Counted from the first letter of the stretch, positions 7,195 through 15,178 are shown. The stretch is DNA of 15,178 nucleotides from Phycisphaerae bacterium (GCA_016873375.1 VGXJ01000014.1:1-15178), one strand, 5' to 3'. Program-made: numbers and translations. Notes: a model not told the origin generated them from the letters alone.

Positions 7195-9036
7195 CGTGAC
7201 CTGAGTTCCTTGGGCGTGCGCCTCGCGCACGGTCCAGTCGATCGCCAGCGTGCCGGGCTTCCCGGCGGCCGCAGCGGCCGGCACGGTCACCAGCCACTTG
7301 AGGATCCCCTGCGGCTTCTCATCAGCCACGTACTTGGCATCGGTCGCCAGGGCAGGCGTGACCTTCGGCAGCTCGACCTTCACCTGCTCGTTGCGCGAGA
7401 CCGGCATGCGGTCATAGACCTCGATCGTGGCGGCAGCGGGCAGCGTGTTCACGAGATCGATGCGGTACTCCCACTCGGTCACTTCGCTCTTGCCGAACAC
7501 ACCCTTTTCGGCCGTGCCCTTGCGCACGAGCTGGCGCTTGGCTTCGATGCGGCGATCGGTGCCGAGCCAGAAGGTCATCTCGCTGCCGGCGGAGAGATCG
7601 GGAAGCTGCGTGCGGCCGACCGAATCACCACCAAGGAAGACGGTGATCGGGCCCGAGAGCAGCTGGTACGGCGACGAGTTCGCGGCCGTCGCCTTGATGA
7701 AGACCGCCGGATCGGCGACTGGCTGCGCGACATGCACGAAGGTCGGCGACAGATCGATCGTCGCGATGCGCTGCGTGCGTGCCTTCTGCGCATCGCTGGG
7801 GATCGTGACCGCGCGATTGATCGGGAAGTTCGCGACCGTGCCCGATTGCACCGCGACCGCATCGGCGAAGAGCGCCTCGAAGGCCTCGTTCTTGTCGAAC
7901 TCGCCCGTGCTGCCGGGATCCATGCCACCCGAGCGGAACAGTCCGCCTTCGCCGGGCTTGCCACGGCCCTTGCGTGCCATCGGTGCCGCCTCCATCATCG
8001 GTGCCGGCGCACTAGCCGCCACCATGGGGGCGGCGGGCGGCGGCACGAACACATCGACCACGATCGGCGCCACGCCGTTGGGCTGGGCGCGCTGCGTCGG
8101 CTGTGCAGTGGAGAGCGTGAGCTTGATGTTGTCCCACGATTCGCCGGTGTTCTGCAGGATCTGCGCGTCGTACTCAAGGCTCAGGGTCTTCGCCTCCATG
8201 TCGGCGCGTGCGGCGTACTTGGGGGTCCAGGTGGCGTCGCCCACGAGGTAGCGCAGCGTGACCTCGGCCGGCGCGGCGCTTGACTTGCCCAGCGTGACGA
8301 TCGCCGTGCGCTCGATGAGCGTTCGGCCACCGAGTGCGTTGACCTTGGCATCGAGCGATGACGCGAGCCGATGATTGGCGAGCGTTTCAGCGTCGAGCGC
8401 CGTGCGTTCGGCGATCAGGTCGCTGCGCGCCTTGCCGAGCCACTCGACCTGTGCAGCCAGCGCTGCGGGATCAAGCGACTTGGAGCCAAAGTCCTTCGCG
8501 CTCTCGGTCGCCGTCTTGGCGGCGATGGCATTGAGGAGATCGTTCTGGTCCTTCAGCCGTTGCCCACGCAGCGCAAGCACCTGCCCCGCTCGCTGCGCCG
8601 CCTCCAGGTCCTCGATCGCCTTCTTCAGTTCAGGACTCGAGTTGGCATCGTTGGGCAGCCGCGTGGCCTCGAAGCGAACATCGAGCAGCTTGGCGCCACC
8701 CTTCGGCGCGCTCACGGTCGCCTGCACGCTGTCGGCATCGATCGCAGCCGGCAAGTTCGTGAAGCGCAGTTCGAAAAGCCCCTCGCGCTCAGGTGCCGCG
8801 GCCATGCGCGAGACCATCGCGCGGCCTTGGTAGAGCGTGACCTCGCCGATCGGTGCCGTCGGGGTCAGCGTCTCGAGCTTGGGTTCCTGGGCAAAGGCGA
8901 TTGAGGCGGTGAGCGACAGGATGAATGTGGCAGCGTGCAGCATGGTGTGGAGGGTACTTGGGTGCAACATGGGTTCCCGAGCCATGGCCGGCCGCGGAGA
9001 CCTGTCCACGGATGGTCGACCCATCGCCGCGCTCAC
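7180..9036 (-). CDS. Exported DUF4140/DUF4139 (MuiA-like) domain protein
   Basis: A protein of up to 618 residues with the two-domain layout of the 'mucoidy inhibitor A' family: DUF4140-like beta domain (about 63-125, starting PIGEVTLYQGRAMVSR), a helical coiled-coil stretch (135-232), and DUF4139 (about 243-605, starting RTAIVTL and containing LRYLVGDATWTPKYAARAD and a QNTGESWDNIKLTLSTAQP segment). A signal peptide MLHAATFILSLTASIAFA ends near residue 49, so it acts outside the cytoplasm. Residues 332-380 are a Pro/Ala/Met/Gly-rich insertion. Biochemical function is unknown for the family. Start: GTG 9036 overlaps the upstream stop by GTGA, as in another gene pair of this window; ATG 8985, 8970 and 8943 lie closer to the signal peptide and are real alternatives; none has a clear ribosome binding site. 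It is probably cotranscribed with the ribbon membrane protein. Confidence 0.85.
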   Translation of the reverse strand: MSAAMGRPSVDRSPRPAMAREPMLHPSTLHTMLHAATFILSLTASIAFAQEPKLETLTPTAPIGEVTLYQGRAMVSRMAAAPEREGLFELRFTNLPAAIDADSVQATVSAPKGGAKLLDVRFEATRLPNDANSSPELKKAIEDLEAAQRAGQVLALRGQRLKDQNDLLNAIAAKTATESAKDFGSKSLDPAALAAQVEWLGKARSDLIAERTALDAETLANHRLASSLDAKVNALGGRTLIERTAIVTLGKSSAAPAEVTLRYLVGDATWTPKYAARADMEAKTLSLEYDAQILQNTGESWDNIKLTLSTAQPTQRAQPNGVAPIVVDVFVPPPAAPMVAASAPAPMMEAAPMARKGRGKPGEGGLFRSGGMDPGSTGEFDKNEAFEALFADAVAVQSGTVANFPINRAVTIPSDAQKARTQRIATIDLSPTFVHVAQPVADPAVFIKATAANSSPYQLLSGPITVFLGGDSVGRTQLPDLSAGSEMTFWLGTDRRIEAKRQLVRKGTAEKGVFGKSEVTEWEYRIDLVNTLPAAATIEVYDRMPVSRNEQVKVELPKVTPALATDAKYVADEKPQGILKWLVTVPAAAAAGKPGTLAIDWTVREAHAQGTQVTPIPD

Positions 9037-10985
9037 GGCGCAGGCAGCCGCAGCAGCACGTCGTCGCCCTGCCGGAGCACCCAGACTCGGCCTTCAGGCC
9101 GCTGCTCATCCGTCACGGTCATCGGCTTCCCCGTTCGAGGGTCCATCGGCACAGTCGCCGCGAAGTCAGGCACGAACTCTGCCGCGGATGCAGGCGCGGT
9201 GCCGCGCTTGTGGCGCCATCGAGCCAAGGCAAGCATGCCCGCCACGGCTTCGTCATGGCATCGCTCCGCCAGCCCCGGAATCTGCATGGAGGCGGTCAGC
9301 CGCGCCCCCACCTCAGCAACCGCATCAAAGGCATCGTTGTCCAGGATGGCTTGGGCCAGCGGGTCGGACGGATACTGGACCGGCTGGCGCAACCACATCG
9401 GCGTGGACTGCTGCGCTTCGACCGCGTCGAAATAGTCGGCGATCTGCGTACGGACCTCCCACCAACTGCCGACCTTGTCGTGGATCGAGTGCCAACCGGG
9501 CTGGTTCATCAAGAACGACCGTCTTCTGTCCTTTTCGAAGAATGGAAACAGATTGGATGGATCCGAGCAGACCCAAGCGACTGCGCCGATGGCGGTCCGA
9601 CGATTGGCCTTGATCGTCGCGGCCAGGTCCGGCCGCCACGCGTGAGCCTGAACGCTCGCGGCCAACGCCGCGATCATCTCGGGATCAGGATGCCGCTCGA
9701 TCACATCGCCCATCCGTGCGAGCGTCCAGACGCCCAATCGCGCGGCATCCTCGCGGTGATGCAGGCTCGGCAGCTGGGCGATCCTCGCCTCGATCGCCAG
9801 TGCCGCATCGAAGGCGACGATCCATGCCTCACGGTCGTCCTCATGCAGCGCGCGATCCATCGTGTAGAGCGCCAGGCCCCAGATCAGCCGGAGCTGTTCC
9901 GTACCCCACTCCCATCCGACGGCCATCGCTGCCGTGTCGTGCGAGGTCATTACGCCCATCATCTCGGCGTCCTTGCACGCCCGAAGCACGTCAAGGAGGC
10001 CCGCTCTAAGCATCTCGTTGTGCTGATGGATGGGATCACCCTCCCCCACAGCGGCCAGTGCACCTGATGCATCCGTGCGGGGTGGGACGAACGGCACGAG
10101 CAGCGGACGCCCAGACCCGGCGGGGGGCAAACATGAAGCGCGCCATGAGGCGGCGAGCCAGCTAAGCGGACTCAGCAGTGCTTGCAGACGGTCCGGGCCT
10201 AGCGGTGCAACAGGACCCGACGACCCCTGCTTCGCGCAGGCCCACCAAATCGACGGCAGATCGACGGCGTGCAGTTCGTCGCTGCGCATCGGGATCATCC
10301 TGATCGATCGGATGCCGGCCCACGATGCCCAGATCACCAAGGGAATGCCAAGCACGACGATCGCAACCCGGACCGCCCGTCGCCGGGTCTCCCTGCTGAA
10401 GATCGGCGGCACGGCCACGCCGTGCTCCCGTCCGGACGGCAGGAATCGTGGCTGGCCGTCAGCACCCGTACGGACCGAATCCATGACCAGCACCAGCGGC
10501 GTTCGGTTGCCGCATTCATTGCACTGCACCGCTCCGTCCGCGACCAAGCCGCCAACGAGCGAATGGTTGCATGCAAGGCACAGGTTGCACCGGCGAATCA
10601 GCCTGCGAACGCGCCACCACAGCAGCCCGTCGCGCGTGAGGAACCACCCCGCTGCGAAGGTCATGAAGGTCAGGATCAGCATCACGCCCACACCGGCCGT
10701 CGACCACTCCGTGAAGACTCGGTTCAACCCCAACTGCAGTCGCATGCCCATCGCCGTAAGCCAATCGTTCACAGGTGGCCCGATACCGTTCTGCAGGGCA
10801 ATGTCGCCCACCACAAGGAACGGCACGACCGAAGCCGCGATCGCCATGATGCCTTGCATCATCAACCACGACACCTTCCGGACCGTGCCGGACCGTGCAC
10901 GGACCATGAGCTCGCGACAGTTGTCGTCATCGAACGCGTCAAGTTCGTGGAACGCACGCCAGAGCTTGCGCGAGATGAACCGCAT
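9033..10985 (-). CDS. Zinc-ribbon membrane protein of unknown function, planctomycete type
   Basis: From ATG 10985 the protein has 650 residues; the frame is open to TTG 11021, but that codon lies in a palindrome that looks regulatory. Order: a polar N-terminus; two membrane helices (about 38-58 and 97-116); a cytoplasmic segment with a Cys-rich ribbon RRCNLCLACNHSL...VQCNECGN (Cys133, 136, 139 and Cys155, 158), probably zinc-binding; a third helix (204-224); then about 400 mostly helical residues, probably outside the membrane on the other side. The C-terminus has LALARWRHKRG and VPMDPRTGKPM, a tail common in planctomycete proteins of unknown role ('ALxRYRxxxGxxPxxLxxLVP...DPFTGKP'). No catalytic motif is recognised. 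It overlaps the DUF4139 gene by 4 bases (GTGA), suggesting the two products are made together at the cell envelope. Confidence 0.75.
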   Translation of the reverse strand: MRFISRKLWRAFHELDAFDDDNCRELMVRARSGTVRKVSWLMMQGIMAIAASVVPFLVVGDIALQNGIGPPVNDWLTAMGMRLQLGLNRVFTEWSTAGVGVMLILTFMTFAAGWFLTRDGLLWWRVRRLIRRCNLCLACNHSLVGGLVADGAVQCNECGNRTPLVLVMDSVRTGADGQPRFLPSGREHGVAVPPIFSRETRRRAVRVAIVVLGIPLVIWASWAGIRSIRMIPMRSDELHAVDLPSIWWACAKQGSSGPVAPLGPDRLQALLSPLSWLAASWRASCLPPAGSGRPLLVPFVPPRTDASGALAAVGEGDPIHQHNEMLRAGLLDVLRACKDAEMMGVMTSHDTAAMAVGWEWGTEQLRLIWGLALYTMDRALHEDDREAWIVAFDAALAIEARIAQLPSLHHREDAARLGVWTLARMGDVIERHPDPEMIAALAASVQAHAWRPDLAATIKANRRTAIGAVAWVCSDPSNLFPFFEKDRRRSFLMNQPGWHSIHDKVGSWWEVRTQIADYFDAVEAQQSTPMWLRQPVQYPSDPLAQAILDNDAFDAVAEVGARLTASMQIPGLAERCHDEAVAGMLALARWRHKRGTAPASAAEFVPDFAATVPMDPRTGKPMTVTDEQRPEGRVWVLRQGDDVLLRLPAP

Positions 10986-10992
10986 GAGGGAT

Positions 10993-11027
10993 AGTGTGGC
11001 AGGCCGATGCACACCGCTCAAGAGCGG
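10993..11027 (-). promoter_or_regulatory. Possible promoter with overlapping 14-bp palindrome
   Basis: On the minus strand TTGAGC (11021-11016) is followed after 17 bases by CACACT (10998-10993), a weak sigma-70-like pair placing transcription start almost at ATG 10985, so the mRNA would be nearly leaderless. CCGCTC-AA-GAGCGG (11014-11027) is a perfect 6-2-6 inverted repeat covering the -35-like box, a suitable place for a repressor. Only the symmetry is certain. Confidence 0.3.
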
Positions 11028-11040
11028 ATCACGCAGGAGC

Positions 11041-11074
11041 CGCAGAAAGCAATCAGGCGATCATCGCTGATTGC
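11041..11074 (-). terminator. Hairpin terminator candidate after the sialidase gene
   Basis: Immediately after the sialidase stop (11076-11078), minus strand: GCAATCAGCGAT...ATCG-C-CTGATTGC, a stem with outer arms GCAATCAG/CTGATTGC perfectly paired (11074-11067 with 11056-11049), extended inward by CGAT/ATCG with one bulged base, then TTTCT. The T-tract is short, so termination may be partial. It would end the DUF1592-DUF1552-sialidase transcript. Confidence 0.5.
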
Positions 11075-11075
11075 A

Positions 11076-12284
11076 TCACCGCGCCGGCATCACCAGCATC
11101 ACCGGGATGAAGCGAATCCGGCGGTAGTCGTCGGTCTCGGCGAGCACGCCGATGCGGCCGCCACCCAGATCGACCGGCGCGCTGTAGGCGAAGAAGCCGG
11201 TCGCGAGCGGCTGCTTGATCGGCCAGCTTGCACCCTCGTCAAGCGAGATCCAGAGCGTGCCATTCATGCGTGCCGTGGTGCTGTCACAGCCCGTGAACGC
11301 GAGCACGGGGCGTGCACCCACCGCAACCGACAGCAGCCCGGCCTGGCAGCAGGGATCGGGCAGTGACTCGATCGGGGTGAGCGTGGACCAGGTCGCACCG
11401 CCATCCTTCGAGCGTGCGGCGAGTCGCTGTTTCGCGCCGTGGAAGCTGCGGGCATTCAAGACCAGTTCGCCGCCCTGCACTTCTGCCACCTGCACTTCGT
11501 TGGCGTGCGCTGGCGCGCCTGCGGGTGCGACCGCACCCATCGACCACGTCGCGCCACCATCATCGCTGAAGCACGCGTAGACGGTCCATTGGCCGTACGG
11601 CCCTTGGTTGAACGGCACCACGATGCGCCCGGCATGCGCACCGCCACGCAGCTGAACCGCCGCGCCCGGGCCACTTGCCACGGTGGGCGCCTCGGCTCGG
11701 CGCATGCTCGCAGTCATGTCGCGTGGCTCGCTCCAGTTGGCCCCCGCATCATCACTCGCGAGTAGGTGCACGCGGCAGACGCCAGAGCCATCCAAACCGG
11801 TGGCTTGCTTGGCCTCGTGCGTGTTGGCTGGGTAAGACTGCACGATCACCAGCACCCGACCTGCATGCGCACCCGAGTGCAGCGTGACCACGCATGGATT
11901 GTTGATGGAACGATCCGCGAGATCGAGCACCGTGCGCGGCGCCGACCACGTGGCGCCGTCGTCATCGCTGGTCGCCAGCACCAGATCGTTCGTGCCGATG
12001 TCGCCGAGCGCTGCGCGACCTTCGGCGAAGGCGAGCACGCGCGTACCGGCCTTCGTGATCGCAGGAATGCGATAGACGGGGTTCGGGCCCGTGCCACCGA
12101 CGAAGACATCGACTGCCGCTCCCACCGTGATCGGTGCAGGCATCGGTGGGCAGTTGGACACCTGCGGAACCTGCTCGGCCGCTCCAGTCCCCTGCTGCCC
12201 GTGCGTGGCAGAGCTTGCCACCGTCACCAGCAACGCGACCACCCACGCAGCGCGCGTCATGGGTGGCCGCGACACGATGCTCAC
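11076..12284 (-). CDS. Exported sialidase, GH33-like, five Asp-box repeats
   Basis: A 402-residue protein with a signal peptide (MTRAAWVVALLVTVASSA, residues 9-26) and a six-bladed sialidase fold. It has the YRIP motif (71-74, whose Arg72 belongs to the carboxylate-binding triad), AFAEGR (85-90), five Asp boxes S-x-D-x-G-x-[TSN]-W (at 106, 177, 240, 292 and 347), HANEVQVAEV with likely catalytic Glu263, LNARS (276-280, second Arg) and YSAP with likely nucleophile Tyr367. These fit exo-alpha-sialidases, which release terminal sialic acids from glycans outside the cytoplasm; planctomycete members may act on related sugars instead. GTG 12284 overlaps the DUF1552 stop (GTGA); ATG 12260 is the alternative and keeps the signal peptide. 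A hairpin follows the stop. It is last in its unit and translationally coupled to the DUF1552 gene. Confidence 0.88.
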   Translation of the reverse strand: MSIVSRPPMTRAAWVVALLVTVASSATHGQQGTGAAEQVPQVSNCPPMPAPITVGAAVDVFVGGTGPNPVYRIPAITKAGTRVLAFAEGRAALGDIGTNDLVLATSDDDGATWSAPRTVLDLADRSINNPCVVTLHSGAHAGRVLVIVQSYPANTHEAKQATGLDGSGVCRVHLLASDDAGANWSEPRDMTASMRRAEAPTVASGPGAAVQLRGGAHAGRIVVPFNQGPYGQWTVYACFSDDGGATWSMGAVAPAGAPAHANEVQVAEVQGGELVLNARSFHGAKQRLAARSKDGGATWSTLTPIESLPDPCCQAGLLSVAVGARPVLAFTGCDSTTARMNGTLWISLDEGASWPIKQPLATGFFAYSAPVDLGGGRIGVLAETDDYRRIRFIPVMLVMPAR

Positions 12285-13657
12285 GCCAGCTCCGCCGTCC
12301 CCGTCGAATCGCCGAACGCATCGAGCTTGGCGCCGACCTTCTCAGCGATGCCTCGATGCAGGTTGCAGAGCGGCGTATCGGCCGCGTGCGCGATCACGCG
12401 ACCGCCCTTGAGCCCCAGCGCAGAACCACCCGCGACCAGGATCGGCAGGTCGGCATGGTTGTGCATGTTGCCATCGGTGATGGCGCCGCCGTAGAGCACC
12501 ACGGTCGTGTCGAGCACGGAGCGACTGCCTTCCTTGCACGCATCGAGCGCACGCAGGAGCGCGGCGAAGCGTTCGCTGTGGAAGCTCGTGATCCGCGTAA
12601 AGGCCTCCATCTTGGCCGGATCGTTGCCGTGGTGCGAGACATCGTGGTGTCCCTGCGTCACGCCGACCTCGGCATAGGGACGGTTCGAGCCTTCATTGGC
12701 GAGCATGAAGGTGGCCACGCGCGTGGAGTCGGTCTGCAATGCGAGCGCAAGCACCTGCGAGAGCAGGTCGGTGCGGCGCGCAAGATCGAGTGGGCCACCG
12801 GCGAAATCAGGGATGCGATCTGCATCAAGCTGCGACGCTGCGTCCTCGGCCACGCGCTTCTCGAGCCCACGCACGGCGTCCATGTACTCATCAATCCGGG
12901 CGCGGTCATCGCGACCCACGGTGCCCGCGATGCGCTTGGCTTGCGCGAGCGCACCATCCAGGATCGAGCGGCGCGAGCGCGCCTGCGCGGCGGCTTGCTC
13001 GGGAGTCTGGCCCACGCGACCGAAGAGCCGGTCGAACGCGGCCTTCGCATCGGTTTCCTTGCCGTTGGGCAGGCTCTCGCCCTTCCACGAAATGTTCGCG
13101 CTGTAGGCGCAGGAGTAGCCGCTGTCGCAGTTGCCCGCGGTCATCGCGGGCTCGGTGCCAAGTTCGAGCGAGCGGAATCGCGTGGATGCACCCGAGCGTT
13201 CGAGTGCATCGGCGATCGCCTGGTCGACCGATTGCCCCGCGCGGATGTCATCGCCGGCGGTCTTCTTCGGCTGCATGCCGGTGAGGAAGCACGCCGCACT
13301 GCGCGCGTGATCACCGGGGCCGTCGCCGTTTGCTTCGGCGTGCCGATGACGCAGGCCGGTGTGCACGGTGATCTCGCGACGCATCGATTCAAGCGGTGCC
13401 AGCGCGGGCGACGGCGACCAGGTGCCGTTCGCCGCGATCTGCGGGCGCCACGAGGCGGGGTTCACGCCGTTGGGAAAGAAGACGAAGATCGCACGCGCGC
13501 TCTTTGGTGCCAGGGCGCTCGTCGTCGCGGCGTGCGCGGCCGGGCCGATCCCGCGCGGCAGCATCGCGTCAAGGAACGGCAGCGCGATCGTGGCCCCCAC
13601 ACCACGCAGCACGGTCCGTCTTGCGAGGAAACCGGGGCGCATGCGTGAACGGTACAC
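12281..13657 (-). CDS. DUF1552 domain-containing exported protein
   Basis: A full-length DUF1552 protein (458 residues from GTG 13657). The N-terminus LARRTVLRGVGATIALPFLDAM is the usual form for this family: a twin-arginine-like RR followed by a hydrophobic stretch, indicating export, perhaps by Tat. Further family landmarks are ARAIFVFFPNGVNP, GLRHRHAEANGDGPGDHARSA, SVDQAIADAL, SLELG, and the late VTQGHHDVSHHGND and GNMHNHADLP segments rich in His/Asp. Biochemical function is unknown; the family almost always sits beside DUF1592-type cytochrome-like proteins, as here. Starts: GTG 13657 has AGAGAGG four bases upstream; ATG 13642 and ATG 13699 are alternatives (453 and 472 residues). The gap to the upstream DUF1592 gene is 57 bases with this start. 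It overlaps the sialidase gene by 4 bases. Confidence 0.9.
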   Translation of the reverse strand: MYRSRMRPGFLARRTVLRGVGATIALPFLDAMLPRGIGPAAHAATTSALAPKSARAIFVFFPNGVNPASWRPQIAANGTWSPSPALAPLESMRREITVHTGLRHRHAEANGDGPGDHARSAACFLTGMQPKKTAGDDIRAGQSVDQAIADALERSGASTRFRSLELGTEPAMTAGNCDSGYSCAYSANISWKGESLPNGKETDAKAAFDRLFGRVGQTPEQAAAQARSRRSILDGALAQAKRIAGTVGRDDRARIDEYMDAVRGLEKRVAEDAASQLDADRIPDFAGGPLDLARRTDLLSQVLALALQTDSTRVATFMLANEGSNRPYAEVGVTQGHHDVSHHGNDPAKMEAFTRITSFHSERFAALLRALDACKEGSRSVLDTTVVLYGGAITDGNMHNHADLPILVAGGSALGLKGGRVIAHAADTPLCNLHRGIAEKVGAKLDAFGDSTGTAELA

Positions 13658-13714
13658 CGAACCTCTCTGGACGCCAGCACGAAGGCGACCGAAGCGCATG
13701 TCAGTTCGATCATC

Positions 13715-15178
13715 TCACTGCTTGGGCTGAGTCGGCGTGACCTTGGGGGCCTCAAGCGGCTTCGTCGAAGGTGCCCCCCGCCGCTGCTGGAACGCATCAC
13801 TCATCGCGATGCCCATCACGAGCGACTCGAACGAGCGGTCGCGCGCGAGCCGCGCGGCCAGTTCAGCCACGAGCGGGTCATCCGCCTCAGCGGTCCCGCG
13901 CCCGAGCGCATACACGAGCAGTCGCCGTGCAAGCGAGCGCTCGAAGGCCGTGCCCGCACCGACCATCGTCGCCACACCCGGCACGCCATCAATCGTCGCG
14001 CCCCCGGGCAACTCCGTCGTGTCCTCGACCGCGTGACCATCGACCATCGTGCGCGTGCGACCGTTGGCGTCGAAGCGCTCGAACGCCAGCCCGATCGCAT
14101 CCATGCGCACGTGGCAGCTTGCGCAGTCGGGGTTCGCGCGGTGCATGGCCATCAGCTCACGCATTGAGCGGTGCTCGGTGTTCGTGGCACCCTCGGGCAG
14201 CTGCGGCACGCCGGGCGGCGGCGGTGGCGGTGCCTGGTCGAGCAGCGCCTCGAGCACCCACTTGCCACGCTTGACGGGACTCGTCCGGGTGGGGTTGCTG
14301 GTGGCGGCGAGCACGCTGCCGTGGCCAAAGATTCCGGGAGGACGCGGCGCACCAGCTCCTTCATAGAACACTCGAAGCTCCTGCGTGCCCGCGGACTCCG
14401 TTGAATCGAGCAGGGCGCGCACTGGCAGCTCACCGCGCACGACGCGCCCGCAGAGTTCGCGCGTCTCCTGCTGCATGAGCGTGAGCATGCGCGCATCGAG
14501 CCCGGGATAGATCGCCGGATCGAACTGCCGCAGCTCCAGCCCATCGATCCCGAGCCACTGCGTGAAGAAGCGCTCGGCGAGCGCATCGGCGCGCGGGTCG
14601 GCCAGCATGCGCTGGATCTGCGCGCGCAGCGGGCCGGGCTTCGAGAGCTCGCCGCGGCTGGCGGCATCACGCAGCGCGCGATCGGGCACGCTTGCCCAGA
14701 TGAAGAACGCCAAGCGGCTCGCGAGTTCACTGCCGGAGAGGTTGCGCACGGAGCGCCCAGCGGCAGTTGGCGCTTCCACACGCAGCAGGAATCGTGGGTC
14801 GACCAAGACCGCAGTCACGAGCGCGCGCAGCTGGTCATCAAAGGGCGCCTTCGATCCGCCGGCGGCCTCGATCGCCGTGCGCGCCAGTGCTTGGCCGTCG
14901 CGGTCCTCGACCGGCGCGCGAAAGAGCTCTGTCGCTAGCGCGGTCGCTACGCGTCGCAGTTGCTGTGTGGTCGAGCCCTTGCCGGCGATCTCCGTGGCCC
15001 ACCGCTGGAACGGCGTGGGCGTGGTGGGTTCGAGCGGGCCGATCAGGCGCATGGCGTGCAGATGCAGGTTGCGATCGCGCGCCAGGCGGTTCGGCTCCGT
15101 GGGGTTGTAGTAGTCGTTCAGGAACGCCACGCCGATGCGATGCGCACCGGGTTCGAGCGGTCCCTGCCAGACCAGCGT
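13715..15178 (-). CDS. DUF1592/DUF1588/DUF1585 domain protein, C-terminal part (5' end outside window)
   Basis: The frame is open to the window edge, so the GTG at 15130 is not the start; 487 residues are visible. Order: the end of a carbohydrate-binding-like beta domain (GAHRIGVAFLNDYYNP...RNLHLHAMRL, about 11-47); DUF1595-like (57-120); DUF1592 (about 145-262, NLSGSELASRLAFFIW); DUF1588 (about 280-382) with RGKWVLEALLDQ and CASCH at 352-356, a CxxCH haem-c attachment motif; DUF1585 (about 398-470, SLARRLLVYALGRG). Complete relatives are 700-900 residues and begin with a signal peptide and another c-type cytochrome domain, expected beyond the edge. They are thought to be exported, haem-containing proteins; no reaction is known. 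The DUF1552 gene follows on the same strand. Confidence 0.9.
   Translation of the reverse strand, partial: TLVWQGPLEPGAHRIGVAFLNDYYNPTEPNRLARDRNLHLHAMRLIGPLEPTTPTPFQRWATEIAGKGSTTQQLRRVATALATELFRAPVEDRDGQALARTAIEAAGGSKAPFDDQLRALVTAVLVDPRFLLRVEAPTAAGRSVRNLSGSELASRLAFFIWASVPDRALRDAASRGELSKPGPLRAQIQRMLADPRADALAERFFTQWLGIDGLELRQFDPAIYPGLDARMLTLMQQETRELCGRVVRGELPVRALLDSTESAGTQELRVFYEGAGAPRPPGIFGHGSVLAATSNPTRTSPVKRGKWVLEALLDQAPPPPPPGVPQLPEGATNTEHRSMRELMAMHRANPDCASCHVRMDAIGLAFERFDANGRTRTMVDGHAVEDTTELPGGATIDGVPGVATMVGAGTAFERSLARRLLVYALGRGTAEADDPLVAELAARLARDRSFESLVMGIAMSDAFQQRRGAPSTKPLEAPKVTPTQPKQ

Noticed and set aside
8925..10067. A 380-codon plus-strand frame opposite the ribbon membrane protein, plus another at 7210-8283
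   Set aside because: Both are antisense, low in recognisable structure, and explained by third-position GC bias of the minus-strand genes.
12134..13648. A 504-codon plus-strand open frame opposite the DUF1552 gene
   Set aside because: It is antisense to a gene with clear family motifs; its translation is Arg/Ala/Gly-rich without domains, as expected from high-GC codon bias.

Overview
The window looks like part of a Planctomycetota genome, probably a Phycisphaerae-like lineage and possibly a metagenome-derived contig. The clue is gene content. A DUF1592-family protein (CxxCH motif) is followed by a DUF1552 protein, a pairing typical of planctomycetes and their relatives. There is also a membrane protein with a CxxCxxC...CxxC ribbon of the kind common in Phycisphaerales proteins, ending in the 'DPxTGKP' tail seen in many planctomycete proteins. 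The assignment is an inference; no rRNA, tRNA or other marker gene is present.

Left part (1-3536). After the last 48 codons of a TPR protein comes a surface-polysaccharide block of visibly lower GC: an FkbM-type methyltransferase (-), a glycosyltransferase with a WGWASW motif (+), an O-antigen ligase/Wzy-like membrane protein (-), and the first ~96 codons of another glycosyltransferase (+). The genes alternate in strand (convergent, then divergent), so they do not form one operon. The block ends abruptly near 3533-3540, inside the second glycosyltransferase. At the same point a TPR gene on the opposite strand also breaks off. GC jumps from about 57% in the 180 bases to the left to about 72% in the 180 bases to the right. 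This is either a rearrangement breakpoint at a polysaccharide locus or a chimeric join in the assembly, and it is the most important thing to check here.

Middle (3537-7170). The broken TPR gene, which also has an in-frame TGA, follows a complete monomeric NADP-isocitrate dehydrogenase gene (icd, -) after only 4 bases. A 148-base divergent region with an RBS for each side and an 11-bp-spaced direct repeat separates icd from a two-gene (+) unit: a small lipoprotein and, through an ATGA overlap, a 92-residue AhpD/carboxymuconolactone-decarboxylase-like protein.

Right part (7180-15178, all -). There are two transcription units. The upstream one runs from the window edge: DUF1592 protein (5' end outside), DUF1552 protein, and an exported GH33-type sialidase joined by a GTGA overlap, ending in a hairpin terminator candidate. 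The second consists of a zinc-ribbon membrane protein joined by another GTGA overlap to an exported DUF4140/DUF4139 (MuiA-like) protein. Several long open frames antisense to these genes are GC-driven shadows. I saw no tRNA, rRNA, CRISPR array, insertion sequence or phage gene. No stretch over 300 bases lacks a gene.
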